This document shows, one piece after another, positions 47,397 through 56,607 of a stretch of 64,000 nucleotides of DNA. Source of the DNA: Leifsonia sp. ZF2019 (GTDB lineage Bacteria; Actinomycetota; Actinomycetes; Actinomycetales; Microbacteriaceae); the NCBI RefSeq assembly GCF_019924635.1, contig NZ_CP065038.1:37777-101776 (forward strand), read 5' to 3'. Position numbers and translations under genes: made by a program. The notes beneath the pieces are model-generated. The model worked only from the letters and a program-made list of their open reading frames with translations, did no database searches and had not been told where the DNA came from. How positions within the stretch are numbered: the stretch's first letter is position 1; each line of letters opens with the position of its first letter.

Positions 47397-49636
47397 CCAC
47401 GACCACTCCGCTCGCCGTCGAGGACCGCCTCGAGCTGGACATCGGTGGCATGACCTGCACCGCGTGCGCGAACGCGGTCGAGCGCAAGCTCAACAAGATC
47501 GACGGGGTCACCGCCTCCGTCAACTTCGCCACCGAGCGCGCCGTCGTGAGCGGGCTGGGCGAGCGCGATGCCGCCGCAGCGATCGCGGCGGTCGAACGCG
47601 CCGGCTACACGGCCGCCGTCCACGTCCCCGGCGACGACGCCTGGAGCACCCGCGCCGCCGAAATGCGCACGTCGTCGCTGCGCCGACGGCTCGCGGTGTC
47701 GGCCCTGTTGGCCATCCCCCTGTGCGACCTCACCATCCTGCTCGCACTCGTTCCGGCCTGGCGCTTCCCCGGCTGGCAGGCCCTGTGCGTGCTGCTCGCG
47801 TTGCCGATCGTGACCTGGGCGGCCTGGCCGTTCCACCGGGCGACCCTGCGAGGCCTGCGCCACGGCACACTGAGCATGGACACGCTCGTCTCGCTCGGTG
47901 TCGTCGTGTCGTTCGGCTGGGCGCTGTGGACGCTCCTCGTCGCGCCCTCCGATCAGCCCGGCTATTGGCTCGGCTTCGGCCGCACTCCGGCGGGGGCGGA
48001 CTCGATCTATCTGGATGTGGCCGCGGGAATGGTGACCTTCCAGCTCGGCGGGCGCTACTTCGAGAGTCGGTCGCGCCGTCGTGCGGCCGACGTGCTGGAG
48101 GCGATCGGCGACCTCGCGGCGCGTGAAGCCACGGTCCTCTACCCAGAGGGGCGTGAGCGTACGGTGCCGATCGGTCAGCTGCGAACCGGAGACACTGTCG
48201 TCGTGCGGCCGGGAGAGCGGATCGCAGCCGACGGCACCGTCATCGACGGCGCGTCGACCGTCGACACCTCCGCCATGACGGGGGAGTCGGTCCCGGCGGA
48301 GGTCGGCGCAGGCGACGCGGTCATCGGCGGCACCCTCAACCTCTCCGGTCGGCTCTTCGTGCGCGCGGACGCCGTCGGCGCTCGCTCGCGGCTGGCGCAG
48401 ATGGCCGCCCTGGCCGAGGACGCGCAGCGACGCAAGGCCTCGGTCCAGCGCTACGTCGACCGGGTCACGGCGGTGTTCGTCCCGACCGTGATCGGCCTCG
48501 CCGTCCTGGTCTTCGCCGGTTGGCTGGTCGGGGGCGCGACCTTCAACACCGCGATCACGAACGGGGTCGCGGTCCTCATCATCGCCTGCCCGTGCGCACT
48601 CGGGCTCGCCACTCCGACCGCGCTGATGGTCGGCGTCGGCCGGGGAAGCCAGCTCGGCATCCTCATCAAGGGTCCCGACGCCCTCGAGGCGTCCGGCGCG
48701 ATCGACACCGTCGTGCTCGACAAGACCGGCACTGTCACGGAGGGACGGATGCGCGTGGTCGCCGTCGAGGTGTTCGAACGTGACGAACTCGACGCGGTAC
48801 GGATCGCCGCAGCGTTGGAGGCCGCCTCCGAGCACCCCATCGCCCGCGCCGTCGTGGACCACGCCTGCACCCTCGTGGCCGATCTGCCCGACGTCAGCGG
48901 CTTCACAGCGCGAGCCGGTCTCGGCGCGGAGGGCGTCGTGGGGGGAGAGGCCGCCCTCATCGGCAGCCCCCGGCTCGTCGAGGAGTCCGGTATCGCATTG
49001 CCTCCGGCGCTCACCGCTGCGGTCGACCGTCACGCGGCTGCCGCCCACACCCCCGTCGTCCTGGCCGTCGGCGGCAGCGCCGTCGCCGTGCTGGCGGTCG
49101 AGGACACCGTGCGCGCGTCGGCGGCGCCGGCCGTCGCCGAACTGCGGAGGCTCGGGCTGAGGACCGTCCTGCTCTCGGGCGACACGCCGGCCGTCGCGGA
49201 GCCCGTGGGGGCCGCGATCGGCGTCGATGAGGTGATCGCCGGAGTACTGCCCGAGCGGAAGGCGTCGATCGTCGACGAGCTGCAGCAGGCGGGGCGCCGG
49301 GTCGCGATGGTCGGCGACGGGGTGAACGACTCCGCCGCGCTCGCCACCGCCCGGCTCGGGCTCGCCGTGGTCCAGGGCACCGACATCGCACTCAAGTCGG
49401 CCGACGTCATCATCGTGCGCGACGACCTGATGGCCGTGCCGGACGCCGTCCGGCTGTCGCGGGCGACGCTGCGCACCATCCGGATGAACCTGATCTGGGC
49501 ATTCGGCTACAACGTCGCCGCGATCCCACTGGCGGCGGCCGGTCTGCTCAACCCGCTGATCGCGGCGGCGGCGATGGCGCTGTCCTCCACCCTGGTCGTG
49601 GCGAACAGCCTGCGGCTGCGGTCGTTCGGAGGCTGA
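47393..49636 (+). CDS. copA: Copper-translocating P-type ATPase (CopA)
   Basis: A 747-aa P1B ATPase. It has an N-terminal metal-binding domain GGMTCTACANAVE (Cys22, Cys25), the actuator with MTGES, the membrane motif IIACPCALGLATPTALM with CPC near residue 400, the phosphorylated Asp in DKTGT near 442, SEHPIARAV, and GDGVNDSAAL. CPC with a CxxC domain indicates Cu(I) export. It overlaps the previous gene by 4 bp and ends the rightward copper operon, converging on the regulator genes. Confidence 0.95.
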   Translation: MTTTTPLAVEDRLELDIGGMTCTACANAVERKLNKIDGVTASVNFATERAVVSGLGERDAAAAIAAVERAGYTAAVHVPGDDAWSTRAAEMRTSSLRRRLAVSALLAIPLCDLTILLALVPAWRFPGWQALCVLLALPIVTWAAWPFHRATLRGLRHGTLSMDTLVSLGVVVSFGWALWTLLVAPSDQPGYWLGFGRTPAGADSIYLDVAAGMVTFQLGGRYFESRSRRRAADVLEAIGDLAAREATVLYPEGRERTVPIGQLRTGDTVVVRPGERIAADGTVIDGASTVDTSAMTGESVPAEVGAGDAVIGGTLNLSGRLFVRADAVGARSRLAQMAALAEDAQRRKASVQRYVDRVTAVFVPTVIGLAVLVFAGWLVGGATFNTAITNGVAVLIIACPCALGLATPTALMVGVGRGSQLGILIKGPDALEASGAIDTVVLDKTGTVTEGRMRVVAVEVFERDELDAVRIAAALEAASEHPIARAVVDHACTLVADLPDVSGFTARAGLGAEGVVGGEAALIGSPRLVEESGIALPPALTAAVDRHAAAAHTPVVLAVGGSAVAVLAVEDTVRASAAPAVAELRRLGLRTVLLSGDTPAVAEPVGAAIGVDEVIAGVLPERKASIVDELQQAGRRVAMVGDGVNDSAALATARLGLAVVQGTDIALKSADVIIVRDDLMAVPDAVRLSRATLRTIRMNLIWAFGYNVAAIPLAAAGLLNPLIAAAAMALSSTLVVANSLRLRSFGG

Positions 49637-49669
49637 TCGACGGCGTGTCCGTGCGACCGGTACGCCGGA

Positions 49670-50494
49670 TCAGCGGATGACGACGCTGACCGCGGACAGC
49701 TTGCGCTTATCGGCGTGACCGAAGACGGGCACGGCGGCGAGGCGCTCGGCCCGCAGCAGCATCCCTGTGTCGCCTGTCGCGGTTCCGAGGCGGCTGAGTG
49801 CGTTGCACAGCACGGCGCGTCCGCACACGCGAGCCGCGTCGTCGTCGGCGACGAGCTCGGTGAGGAGGCTGACCGTGCGCGCGAACTCGCGCGCGGATGG
49901 CAGCAGCGGGAAGCAGGCCGCGTTGAGCCGCGCGAGCTGGAGCACCCGTGCGTGGCGACGGCGGAGGTGCGATCGCTCGTGCTCGACGATCGCGCGCACC
50001 TCCTCGCGCGGAAGAGCGTCTTCGACTGCGGACGAGATCAGGATGCGGCCGTCCGCGGTGCAGCAGGCCAACAGTCTGTCCTCGCGCACATACGTCACGT
50101 GCTGCCGGCCGACGCACTCCACCCGGTAGCGGGCGCGCGCGGCCAGCAGGATCGCCGCGCTGTCGGTGCTGCGCTGCGCCTCCGACAGCGGCTCGGAGCG
50201 GGTGACCGCCAGTGCGACGAGCGCTCCCACCCCGCCGAGGCCCACCCAGACGAAGAGGGACGCGATGGTGGGGGCGTAGGCGCCGAGCCAGGAGGTGTGG
50301 AGGTTCGCCATGACGATCACCGCTGCGGTCGCCACGCTGCCGAGCAACGACAGAGCTCCGGCGGCGAAGGCCGCGAGCCAGAGGGCGATCGCCACGCGGG
50401 GGTGCCGTACGCGCCAGGATCCTCGTGCGAGAACGAGGGGGGCGGCCGCCGTCACGAGGACGGCGGAGCCGAGCAGCGCGAAGACGACGACCAC
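49670..50494 (-). CDS. M56-family membrane peptidase (BlaR1-like)
   Basis: A 274-aa membrane protein with four hydrophobic helices (about 3-25, 35-62, 78-98 and near 205) and a zinc-protease motif HERSH (HExxH) in IVEHERSHLRRRHARV. M56 peptidases act with BlaI-type repressors, cleaving them or relaying a signal. It begins 4 bp after the repressor gene. It would link an external cue, perhaps copper stress, to operon induction; no sensor domain is seen. Confidence 0.88.
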   Translation of the reverse strand: MVVVFALLGSAVLVTAAAPLVLARGSWRVRHPRVAIALWLAAFAAGALSLLGSVATAAVIVMANLHTSWLGAYAPTIASLFVWVGLGGVGALVALAVTRSEPLSEAQRSTDSAAILLAARARYRVECVGRQHVTYVREDRLLACCTADGRILISSAVEDALPREEVRAIVEHERSHLRRRHARVLQLARLNAACFPLLPSAREFARTVSLLTELVADDDAARVCGRAVLCNALSRLGTATGDTGMLLRAERLAAVPVFGHADKRKLSAVSVVIR

Positions 50495-50498
50495 GGGG

Positions 50499-50861
50499 CT
50501 ACTTGCCGAGCGCCTTGCGGAGGATCGAGAGGTCGTCGTCGTCGAGGGAGCCGGTGAACTGCATCAGCACGGCTTCTCGATCCGGTGCGTCCGCGAGGGC
50601 GGAGGTCATCGAGGTGACTGCGCGTTCGGACGGTGTCTGCGCCGCTTCGAACAGCCAGAGCCGGGACGTCGGACCGGGAAGACGGTTGACGACGCCCTTC
50701 TGGGTCAGCCGTTGCAGTGCGGTGATCACCGTGGTCAGGGCGAGTGTCATTCCCTGCGCGTCGAGCTCCGCGAGCACGTCCCTGCTCGCCATCGGCGTCG
50801 GTGAGGCCGACAGGATGGCGAGGACGCTCGCTTCGAGCGTCCCCCTGTCGCGCCTGGCCAT
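50499..50861 (-). CDS. BlaI/MecI/CopY-family repressor
   Basis: A 120-aa winged-helix repressor from ATG 50861 (GAGGAGCGG upstream). The N-terminal HTH (GTLEASVLAILSASPTPMASRDVLAELDAQGMTLALTTVITALQRLTQKGVV) and the C-terminal dimer helix match BlaI/CopY. It probably binds the TACA...TGTA palindromes before the copper genes. The pair with an M56 peptidase is typical of BlaI systems. Confidence 0.92.
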   Translation of the reverse strand: MARRDRGTLEASVLAILSASPTPMASRDVLAELDAQGMTLALTTVITALQRLTQKGVVNRLPGPTSRLWLFEAAQTPSERAVTSMTSALADAPDREAVLMQFTGSLDDDDLSILRKALGK

Positions 50862-50951
50862 GTCCGCTCCTCGTCCGGGGTTGTTCGTCGGCGCCAGTTT
50901 AACATCCGACACGTGCTGAGTGCTCATGAGGGCCTTTCGTCCGGGGGAGGA

Positions 50952-51345
50952 TCACCAGGGAATGAACGCCAGGCTCATGCCGGCGCTCATGCTGAGGAGC
51001 AGGAAGGAGTTCACGCGGTCGGCCGCCGCCCCCGTCGACCCGGCCCGCACGGGTGCGAAGAGCCGCACCAGGAATACGAGGGCACCAGCGGCGAAGAGCA
51101 CCGCGACCACGACGCCGAACACGCCCCAGCCGGGACCGGACGCCATCGTCATCGGGTGGCTCACTGTTGCGTCCATGTCCATCGTGCCGTCGAGGTGCGT
51201 CCCCGCCTGGAGCATCTGGACGGCCATGACGACCATCGCCGCCATCATGAACGCGTGATAGCTGAGGAGGGCGCGGCCCCCGTGAAGCGCGTGGGTGTCG
51301 GTCGCGGACGGTGCGACGATCGCCAGGATGGCGTAGTGGTGAATT
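50952..51345 (-). pseudogene. DUF5134 protein fragment cut by a transposon
   Basis: The C-terminal two-thirds of a DUF5134 membrane protein, with GRALLSYHAFMMAAMVVMAVQML and a Met/Asp-rich loop (DGTMDMDATVSHPMTM). The 5' end stops at the CTAG where the 4.3-kb transposon begins (51346). No complementary 5' part is visible at the far side, so the transposon was followed by a deletion or rearrangement. Confidence 0.8.
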
Positions 51346-51520
51346 CTAGAGGTCGTTGCAACACGACGAGTTTCTAGCCTAGTTGTGTGAGAGCGGTGCT
51401 GGTTGACGGAACGGTACCGTTCTCACACGGTGTGCGTGGTTTGTGTGAGGCGCCGAGAAGGCGCCGATTCTGGCTGTGCGGGACGCAGCGCTTGGTGGCG
51501 GCGCGCGTCGTCAGAATTGG

Positions 51521-52642
51521 TTACGGCTCGTTAGCTGTGTTCTGTGTGTCTCTTGTATCGGCCGGGGTGGCGCGTTGTTGAAGGAGTGGGCATTCGAACG
51601 GGTCTCGTTTGCCGAGGCCGACGCGGTTGATATAGCGGAGGACGATTCCGTAGCTGTGCCACAAGCCGGTCTCGGTGTAGGACACTCCGTGTTCGACGCA
51701 GTAGGTGCGGATGAGCGGTGCGGCCTGGCGCAGGTGCGGCCGGGGCATTGAGGGGAAGAGGTGGTGCTCGATCTGGTAGTTGAGGCCGCCCATCGCGACG
51801 TCGAGGAGGCGGTTGCCGTGGATGTTGCGGCTCATCAGCACTTGGCGGCGCAGGAAGTCGAGCTTCAGTCCTTTCGGTACCAGGGGCATCCCTTTGTGGT
51901 TCGGTGCGAAGGAAGAACCCATGTAGACGCCGAAGAGTCCGAGTTGAACGGCGAGGAACACGGCGGCTTTGTCTGGTGAGAGGACGAAGAATACGAGTCC
52001 GAGGTAGCCGAGGAGGCGTACCGTCAGGAAGGCGATCTCCGTTGGTCTGCGCGGGACCGGCTCGCGTGCGAAGACCCGCCGAATACTCGATGCGTGCAGA
52101 GACACGCCCTCCAGCAGCAGGATCGGGAAGAAGAACACCCCCTGATGGCCGATTATCCAGCGCAGCACGAGTGGCCGCTCTTGTGCTGCTTTCTCGGGGG
52201 TGAATGCCACCACGGGCAGTTCGAGGTCGGGATCGGCGCCGAGTTGGTTCGGAGCGGCGTGGTGTCTGGTGTGCTTGTGCTGCCACCAGCCGTAGCTCAT
52301 TCCGACGAAGAGGTCGCCGATGATCAGGCTGATCCAGTCATTCCATCGGCCAGAGCGGAAGATCTGCCGGTGCGCAGCATCGTGGCCGAGGAATGCTGTC
52401 TGGGTGAACAGTACGGCGAACCCGACGGCAGTGAAGAGCTGCCACCAACTGTCGCCGATCCACAGAAACAGCAGGATACCTGCCGTGAACAGAACGGGCA
52501 CGGCTGCGAGGTTTGTCCAGTAGTAGCCGTAGCGGCGGCGCATCAGCCCACGTTCACGAACGATGCGCGCGAGCCCGGTGAAATCGCTGTTCGAAACTCC
52601 GCGCGCGGCGACAGGCTGAACCGCCGCGCTCTCGCCAGTCAC
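51521..52642 (-). CDS. Membrane fatty-acid desaturase
   Basis: A 373-aa acyl desaturase with the three His boxes: HDAAH (87-91), HKHTRHH (122-128) and QIEHH near 290. Four or more membrane helices surround them. The enzymes use two iron ions to insert a double bond into fatty acyl chains, adapting membrane fluidity. GTG 52642 overlaps the upstream gene by 4 bp. It is carried inside a transposon, next to small stress or envelope genes. Confidence 0.93.
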   Translation of the reverse strand: MTGESAAVQPVAARGVSNSDFTGLARIVRERGLMRRRYGYYWTNLAAVPVLFTAGILLFLWIGDSWWQLFTAVGFAVLFTQTAFLGHDAAHRQIFRSGRWNDWISLIIGDLFVGMSYGWWQHKHTRHHAAPNQLGADPDLELPVVAFTPEKAAQERPLVLRWIIGHQGVFFFPILLLEGVSLHASSIRRVFAREPVPRRPTEIAFLTVRLLGYLGLVFFVLSPDKAAVFLAVQLGLFGVYMGSSFAPNHKGMPLVPKGLKLDFLRRQVLMSRNIHGNRLLDVAMGGLNYQIEHHLFPSMPRPHLRQAAPLIRTYCVEHGVSYTETGLWHSYGIVLRYINRVGLGKRDPFECPLLQQRATPADTRDTQNTANEP

Positions 52643-52878
52643 GATTCCTCATCGGCGCGGGCCTGCGTCGCGGCCGTGTAGCCGCTGTTGTGCCAATGCC
52701 GGGATTTCTCCACGCGCCACTCCTGGTCGTGTCGCGCGGTCGTCACATCGTCGGTGAGAGTCGGGTCGAACCCGACCGCCCCGCCCTCTGTGTCCCAGCG
52801 TTCGTCTGCCTCGTCGCCCTCGGGGGTCTGAGGGCGGATCTCCGCGCTCGAACCGCCAGCATCGTTAATCGCGCTCAT
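52639..52878 (-). CDS. Small acidic hypothetical protein (79 aa)
   Basis: ATG 52878 follows GGAAGGGAAGG. It is acidic and probably disordered (EGDEADERWDTEGG), ending in EEWRVEK-like and TGY segments. Coupled to the desaturase by a 4-bp overlap. Not recognised. Confidence 0.6.
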   Translation of the reverse strand: MSAINDAGGSSAEIRPQTPEGDEADERWDTEGGAVGFDPTLTDDVTTARHDQEWRVEKSRHWHNSGYTAATQARADEES

Positions 52879-53086
52879 CGGACCTTCCCTTCCTCCAACC
52901 ACTGCATGAAGTGGTGCGTCGGTTCTCACCGCCCGTATCGTCACGGGTGTCTCGGGGGTCGTCTCGGGCCTTCGAGCACGGCGCTATTGCCGCTTCTTTC
53001 CAGGTTACGCTCCGGCAGCGCCCGCGTCCGGGGTGGCCGGCAACTCCCAGTTTCGCCGCCTCTCGTCATCGGTGACACCGGGGGGT

Positions 53087-53263
53087 ATGGTGTGGACCAT
53101 GTTGGCCGTCATCGTGATCCTGCTTGTCGTGTGGGCGATCCTCGCCGTGGTCGGATTCGCAATCAAAGGCCTGCTCTGGTTGGCGATCATCGGGCTGATC
53201 CTGTTCGTCGGAACAATCGTTTTCGGCTTCGTTCGCCGTGCGGCTGGCAGAAACAAGGCGTAG
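53087..53263 (+). CDS. Small two-helix membrane protein
   Basis: A 58-aa hydrophobic protein (VVWAILAVVGFAIKGLLWLAIIGLILFV) with a basic end (RRAAGRNKA). It is like the short hydrophobic stress proteins common in actinobacteria. Start ATG 53087 or 53099; ribosome site weak. Confidence 0.6.
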   Translation: MVWTMLAVIVILLVVWAILAVVGFAIKGLLWLAIIGLILFVGTIVFGFVRRAAGRNKA

Positions 53264-53302
53264 CCGTCCCTCCGCTTGGCGGAGCCACCCGGAACGGTTT
53301 CA

Positions 53303-53509
53303 TCAGTCGCTAGGGTGCTCCCGGAGGCCTTCCTTCGCGCGGTTCCGGTGGCTGACCGAGTCCCGCTCCGCCTCTGCTTCTTTGACTTTCATATCCGCTT
53401 TGATCTCGGCGGTTTTGTCCTTCACGCGGTCAACCCCGTCCTCGACAGCGCGTGTAGCCTTCCGCGCAGCCGAACGAGCTGTCTCTTTCGCATCATCCGT
53501 GAATCCCAT
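53303..53509 (-). CDS. CsbD-like or LEA-like small stress protein
   Basis: A 68-aa, all-helical, charged protein (DDAKETARSAARKATRAVEDGVDRVKDKTAEIKADMKVKEAEAE) with the repeating pattern of CsbD/LEA-type stress proteins. ATG 53509 follows AAAGG. Within the transposon. Confidence 0.7.
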   Translation of the reverse strand: MGFTDDAKETARSAARKATRAVEDGVDRVKDKTAEIKADMKVKEAEAERDSVSHRNRAKEGLREHPSD

Positions 53510-53555
53510 GACCCTTTTCCTCTTTCCTCATCTGTGCCGTCCCCACCGCCGTCAC

Positions 53556-54098
53556 TCAGGGTGCGGCGGGGTCCGTGTTTTGAACGTCATACCAAACCGG
53601 CTCCTGTGGACTACTTTCTCCGTCCTGTGTGCGCTCGGCGAGGGCGTCGCCGGTGGGTCGGGCGAACGCCACCGCCGCGGCCGCCAGCGCCACCAGTGCG
53701 GCACGGTCGGTCTCACGCTGCGTGCGGTCCAGCACCTCCGCGGCGAACGCATCGTGCTCTGCCTGCGACTTCACGCTGATGATGTGCAGTTGCTCTGCAA
53801 TCACCCCGGCCAAACCGCCAGAGAGTTCCTCAAGATTCGTGTTCGAGATTTCCAGACGGCGATCCGACACCCTCAACTCGACCGTTGAGTATCCCGCAGC
53901 CGTTAACGCGGAACGCGTGTCGCTGTCATGGATACTGTCGATCTCTCCGCGGCTCGGACGCCGGGTGAACACCGCCGAGACGGTGTAACGCTCCGGAGCA
54001 TTCGGAGTCAGCAACGTGGACGGCAGGGCATCCGAAAGGACCGCACCTAACCCGAGTTCTGTGTTCGCCACCGGGGGCGAACCAGTTTGTGTATTCAT
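53556..54098 (-). CDS. Hypothetical 180-aa protein
   Basis: Soluble, strand-helix mixed, with an N-terminal unstructured part and a helical middle (GVIAEQLHIISVKSQAEHDAFAAEVLDRTQRETDRAALVALAAAAVAF). Not recognised. Part of the transposon's cargo. Confidence 0.65.
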   Translation of the reverse strand: MNTQTGSPPVANTELGLGAVLSDALPSTLLTPNAPERYTVSAVFTRRPSRGEIDSIHDSDTRSALTAAGYSTVELRVSDRRLEISNTNLEELSGGLAGVIAEQLHIISVKSQAEHDAFAAEVLDRTQRETDRAALVALAAAAVAFARPTGDALAERTQDGESSPQEPVWYDVQNTDPAAP

Positions 54099-54200
54099 GA
54101 TCGGACGTTACGCGCCGAACATGTGCACGCACACATCTTCACATCTCGAAAGTGGACACGCCAAGAGTCCGACTGGAATCACACACGAACTCTGACGGAC

Positions 54201-55439
54201 TCAGCGGCCAACGGCGAGGAGCGTGTTGAGGCGTTCGGCCGGGGTGTCCCAGTCGAGGGTTTTACGGGGGCGGGTGTTGAGTTCGTGGGCGACATTGGAG
54301 AGGTCGGTGGCGGTGAAGCGTGACAGGTCGGTGCCTTTGGGGAAGTACTGGCGCAGGAGCCCGTTGGTGTTCTCGTTACTGCCGCGCTGCCAGGGACTTG
54401 CAGGATCGCAGAAATAGATCGGCATGTTGGTGGCCATCGTGAAGGACTTGTGCGCCGCCATCTCCGAACCCTGGTCCCAGGTGATCGACCGGCGTAGCTC
54501 ACGCGGGAGAGTCTTCACGGCGGTGATCAGGCCGTCTCGGACGGATTCCGCCGTCCGATCGACGGGAAGGTGGATCAGCATCAGGAACCGTGTAGAGCGC
54601 TCCACGAGGGTCCCGATCGCGCTGTTGCGCTGCGCGCCGATAATGAGGTCCCCTTCCCAGTGCCCGGGAACAGCGCGATCCTCAACTTCGGCGGGGCGGT
54701 CGGAGATCATCACCATCGGGTCCGCGAAACGGGGTCTGCGGGTATTGAGGGTGCGGTGCGGTTTCCTTCGCGCGCGGCCGGTTCGCAGCACACTGGCGGG
54801 TCCCCGTCGGAGTTGTCCGCGACCTTGGAGATAGAGGTCCTGGTAGATCGTCTCGTGGGTCACTCGCATCTCCATGTCGCTAGGGAACTCACGGATCAGC
54901 GTTCGGCTGATCTGTTCCGGCGACCACCGTAACGTCAGCTTCTGTTGAACGTAAGAATGCAGCCGCGGATTCGCAGCCAGTTTCCGCTGCTTGGGTCGCG
55001 GCCGACGGGCGGCCGCACTCCGGTGGGCGGCGTAGGGGTGGTATCCGCCCTCTCTCGGGAGCTGGTTCCGGCGAACCTCACGGCTGATCGTTGACGGGGA
55101 GCGCCCCAACCGTGATGCAATCTGCCGCAACGAAAGGCCCGCTTTCGTCAGATCTCGAATCAGCTCCCGCTCAGGTAAGGAGAGAAACCGTGGATGGATC
55201 GAAGCTTCGAGCGAACGCATCGACGCCCGCTGAACAGGATCAACAACGACAGGCACCCTGTTTTTGTAATCGACCACGCGACCATCCGGGTAAATGCGTC
55301 GCCCATTCGACTTCCGAATCCCGTTATCCCAGAGGTACCCGGTGTTGCGGCCGACTCCGACTTGCTTCACCGCTTCCCGGCGTGGAACACCATCACGTCG
55401 AAGCTGAAGATACTCATCCTTCCGCGGATGAGCGCTCAT
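54201..55439 (-). CDS. IS30-family transposase, main frame
   Basis: A 412-aa product from ATG 55439. HTH region (RQIASRLGRSPSTISREVRRN) and DDE core: HWEGDLIIGAQRNSAIGTLVER (first Asp), TWDQGSEMAAH (second Asp) and NENTNGLLRQYFPKGTDLS (Glu), all IS30-type. The N-terminal 80 residues of a normal protein are in the preceding frame (55414-55668); a +1 shift in the overlap would join them. Confidence 0.9.
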   Translation of the reverse strand: MSAHPRKDEYLQLRRDGVPRREAVKQVGVGRNTGYLWDNGIRKSNGRRIYPDGRVVDYKNRVPVVVDPVQRASMRSLEASIHPRFLSLPERELIRDLTKAGLSLRQIASRLGRSPSTISREVRRNQLPREGGYHPYAAHRSAAARRPRPKQRKLAANPRLHSYVQQKLTLRWSPEQISRTLIREFPSDMEMRVTHETIYQDLYLQGRGQLRRGPASVLRTGRARRKPHRTLNTRRPRFADPMVMISDRPAEVEDRAVPGHWEGDLIIGAQRNSAIGTLVERSTRFLMLIHLPVDRTAESVRDGLITAVKTLPRELRRSITWDQGSEMAAHKSFTMATNMPIYFCDPASPWQRGSNENTNGLLRQYFPKGTDLSRFTATDLSNVAHELNTRPRKTLDWDTPAERLNTLLAVGR

Positions 55440-55668
55440 CCCACCACCGGTGTAGCCGTGGCTGGTCAAGGCCAGCCTTGCGAACCCATTGCGCGCACGT
55501 CGCCGGATTGAGACCGAGTTCGCGCGCAGCGACCGCTGTGCTCTTGCACTCCTCAAACAACACGAAGAACGCTTCACGCTCCACCGGTGTGTACGTCCTC
55601 TTCTTCCCCGAACTATGCCTCAAACGCGACACGGTCGTTGCAACTCCCAGAAACTCCAGGTGTTGCAA
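55414..55668 (-). CDS. IS30-family transposase, N-terminal frame
   Basis: An 84-aa frame with the N-terminal HTH (YTPVEREAFFVLFEECKSTAVAARELGLNPATCAQWVRKAGL). It diverges from the main frame at RKAGL, after which the main frame reads SHGYTGGG. Either programmed frameshifting or a mutation separates the two. It lies directly inside the right end repeat. Confidence 0.75.
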   Translation of the reverse strand: MQHLEFLGVATTVSRLRHSSGKKRTYTPVEREAFFVLFEECKSTAVAARELGLNPATCAQWVRKAGLDQPRLHRWWDERSSAEG

Positions 55669-55737
55669 CGACCGCTAGAACCCAAGAATGGCCCGGCCCC
55701 CCTCTTTTTGCTGTCTGGGAGGCCGTCTAGGTATAAA

Positions 55738-56301
55738 CTAGCCGCGTGTCGTGATGTGGGCGCTGATCGCGTGCTTGTAGGCGGTGGCGTCGTCCCGGAG
55801 TGTGGTGTCGACCAGGAGGAGGTCGGGCGCAGCCTGCCAGATCCTGGGTTGGGTGGCCGGGATCAGTACGACCTTCAGGCTGAACGGGTTCACGGGTCGG
55901 CCGAGTGTTGCCGCACGGTCAGTGACGATGTCCAGGTAGGGCGCCGCCGGCGGTGTCGTGTGGGTGTCACGATAGGTGTCTCGCCACCGGCTGATGCTGT
56001 CGTGGATCGTCGCTTGTATTGGCTCGATAGCTGCAGCAAGACCGGCGTAGGAGAGTGTCGCGACGTTGACAGGCCACTCATCCATGGCCTGGGGGAGGCT
56101 TCTCCACCAGCTCTTCCATTCACGGTCGAGACTCTCGACATCACCGACGTGGACTGCTTCGGAGTGCAGTTGATCCGGAATTGTCGGGAGATCCGCTGAA
56201 GGGTGCATACCCAGGACGGTTCGCGCCCAGAGCGCGAAGTGGATGACGGTCGGTCCATCTGTTTCCGTGATCTGCCACCGCGGGCCATTCTTGGTGTACA
56301 T
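55738..56301 (-). CDS. Hypothetical 187-aa protein
   Basis: A soluble protein from ATG 56301, with a Trp-rich centre (EWKSWWRSLPQAMDEWPVNVATLSYAGLAAA) and a PRIWQAAPDLLLVDTTL end. Not recognised. Lies between the transposon and a toxin-antitoxin pair. Confidence 0.65.
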   Translation of the reverse strand: MYTKNGPRWQITETDGPTVIHFALWARTVLGMHPSADLPTIPDQLHSEAVHVGDVESLDREWKSWWRSLPQAMDEWPVNVATLSYAGLAAAIEPIQATIHDSISRWRDTYRDTHTTPPAAPYLDIVTDRAATLGRPVNPFSLKVVLIPATQPRIWQAAPDLLLVDTTLRDDATAYKHAISAHITTRG

Positions 56302-56542
56302 GACCACGAGTGTAAAGCGGAAACGGTCAGAGCCCGGGTAAGGAGTTTGGCTGGATGACGAACTCACCCTCACCGCGGTAGGCCTATGGGCGAAGCACTT
56401 TGGGGCCTGGGTGGGCGCCTCCGGTAGCAGCTGCGGCGGGCGCTCAACTCCACCTAATCTGAGCCCCTGCTGGGGGTGACCGAGAAGTACGTGACTGGTG
56501 GCAGATTCGCATCCGACGGGAATAAGCCATCTTCAAACTGAC
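56302..56542. other. Intergenic region before the toxin-antitoxin genes
   Basis: About 240 bases with no convincing coding potential; GC-rich at left, AT-rich at right as it approaches the promoter. Nothing else recognised. Confidence 0.5.
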
Positions 56543-56576
56543 ATAATAAATATTATCGGCTATAGCTTGGGCTATA
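56543..56576. promoter_or_regulatory. Operator pair of the toxin-antitoxin promoter
   Basis: ATAATA-AA-TATTAT (56543-56556) and TATAGC-TTGG-GCTATA (56561-56576) are two neighbouring inverted repeats just upstream of the antitoxin gene. They are AT-rich and centred 19 bp apart, fitting an autoregulated YefM-type operator. Confidence 0.6.
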
Positions 56577-56607
56577 AAAGTGGCCGGAAATCTGGCATGA
56601 TCGTAAC

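Larger units (their letters stand above)
51350..55674. mobile_element. IS30-type transposon carrying a desaturase (4.3 kb)
   Basis: Left end AGGTCGTTGCAACAC...AGTTTCT (51350 on) and the inverted right end (to 55674) match in 22 of 26 positions, each flanked outside by CTAG. The transposase gene lies at the right end and the desaturase, small genes and a 180-aa gene fill the rest. The transposase sits beside an extra inner inverted copy of the end, so the unit may be a composite or an expanded IS30 element. Confidence 0.65.
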
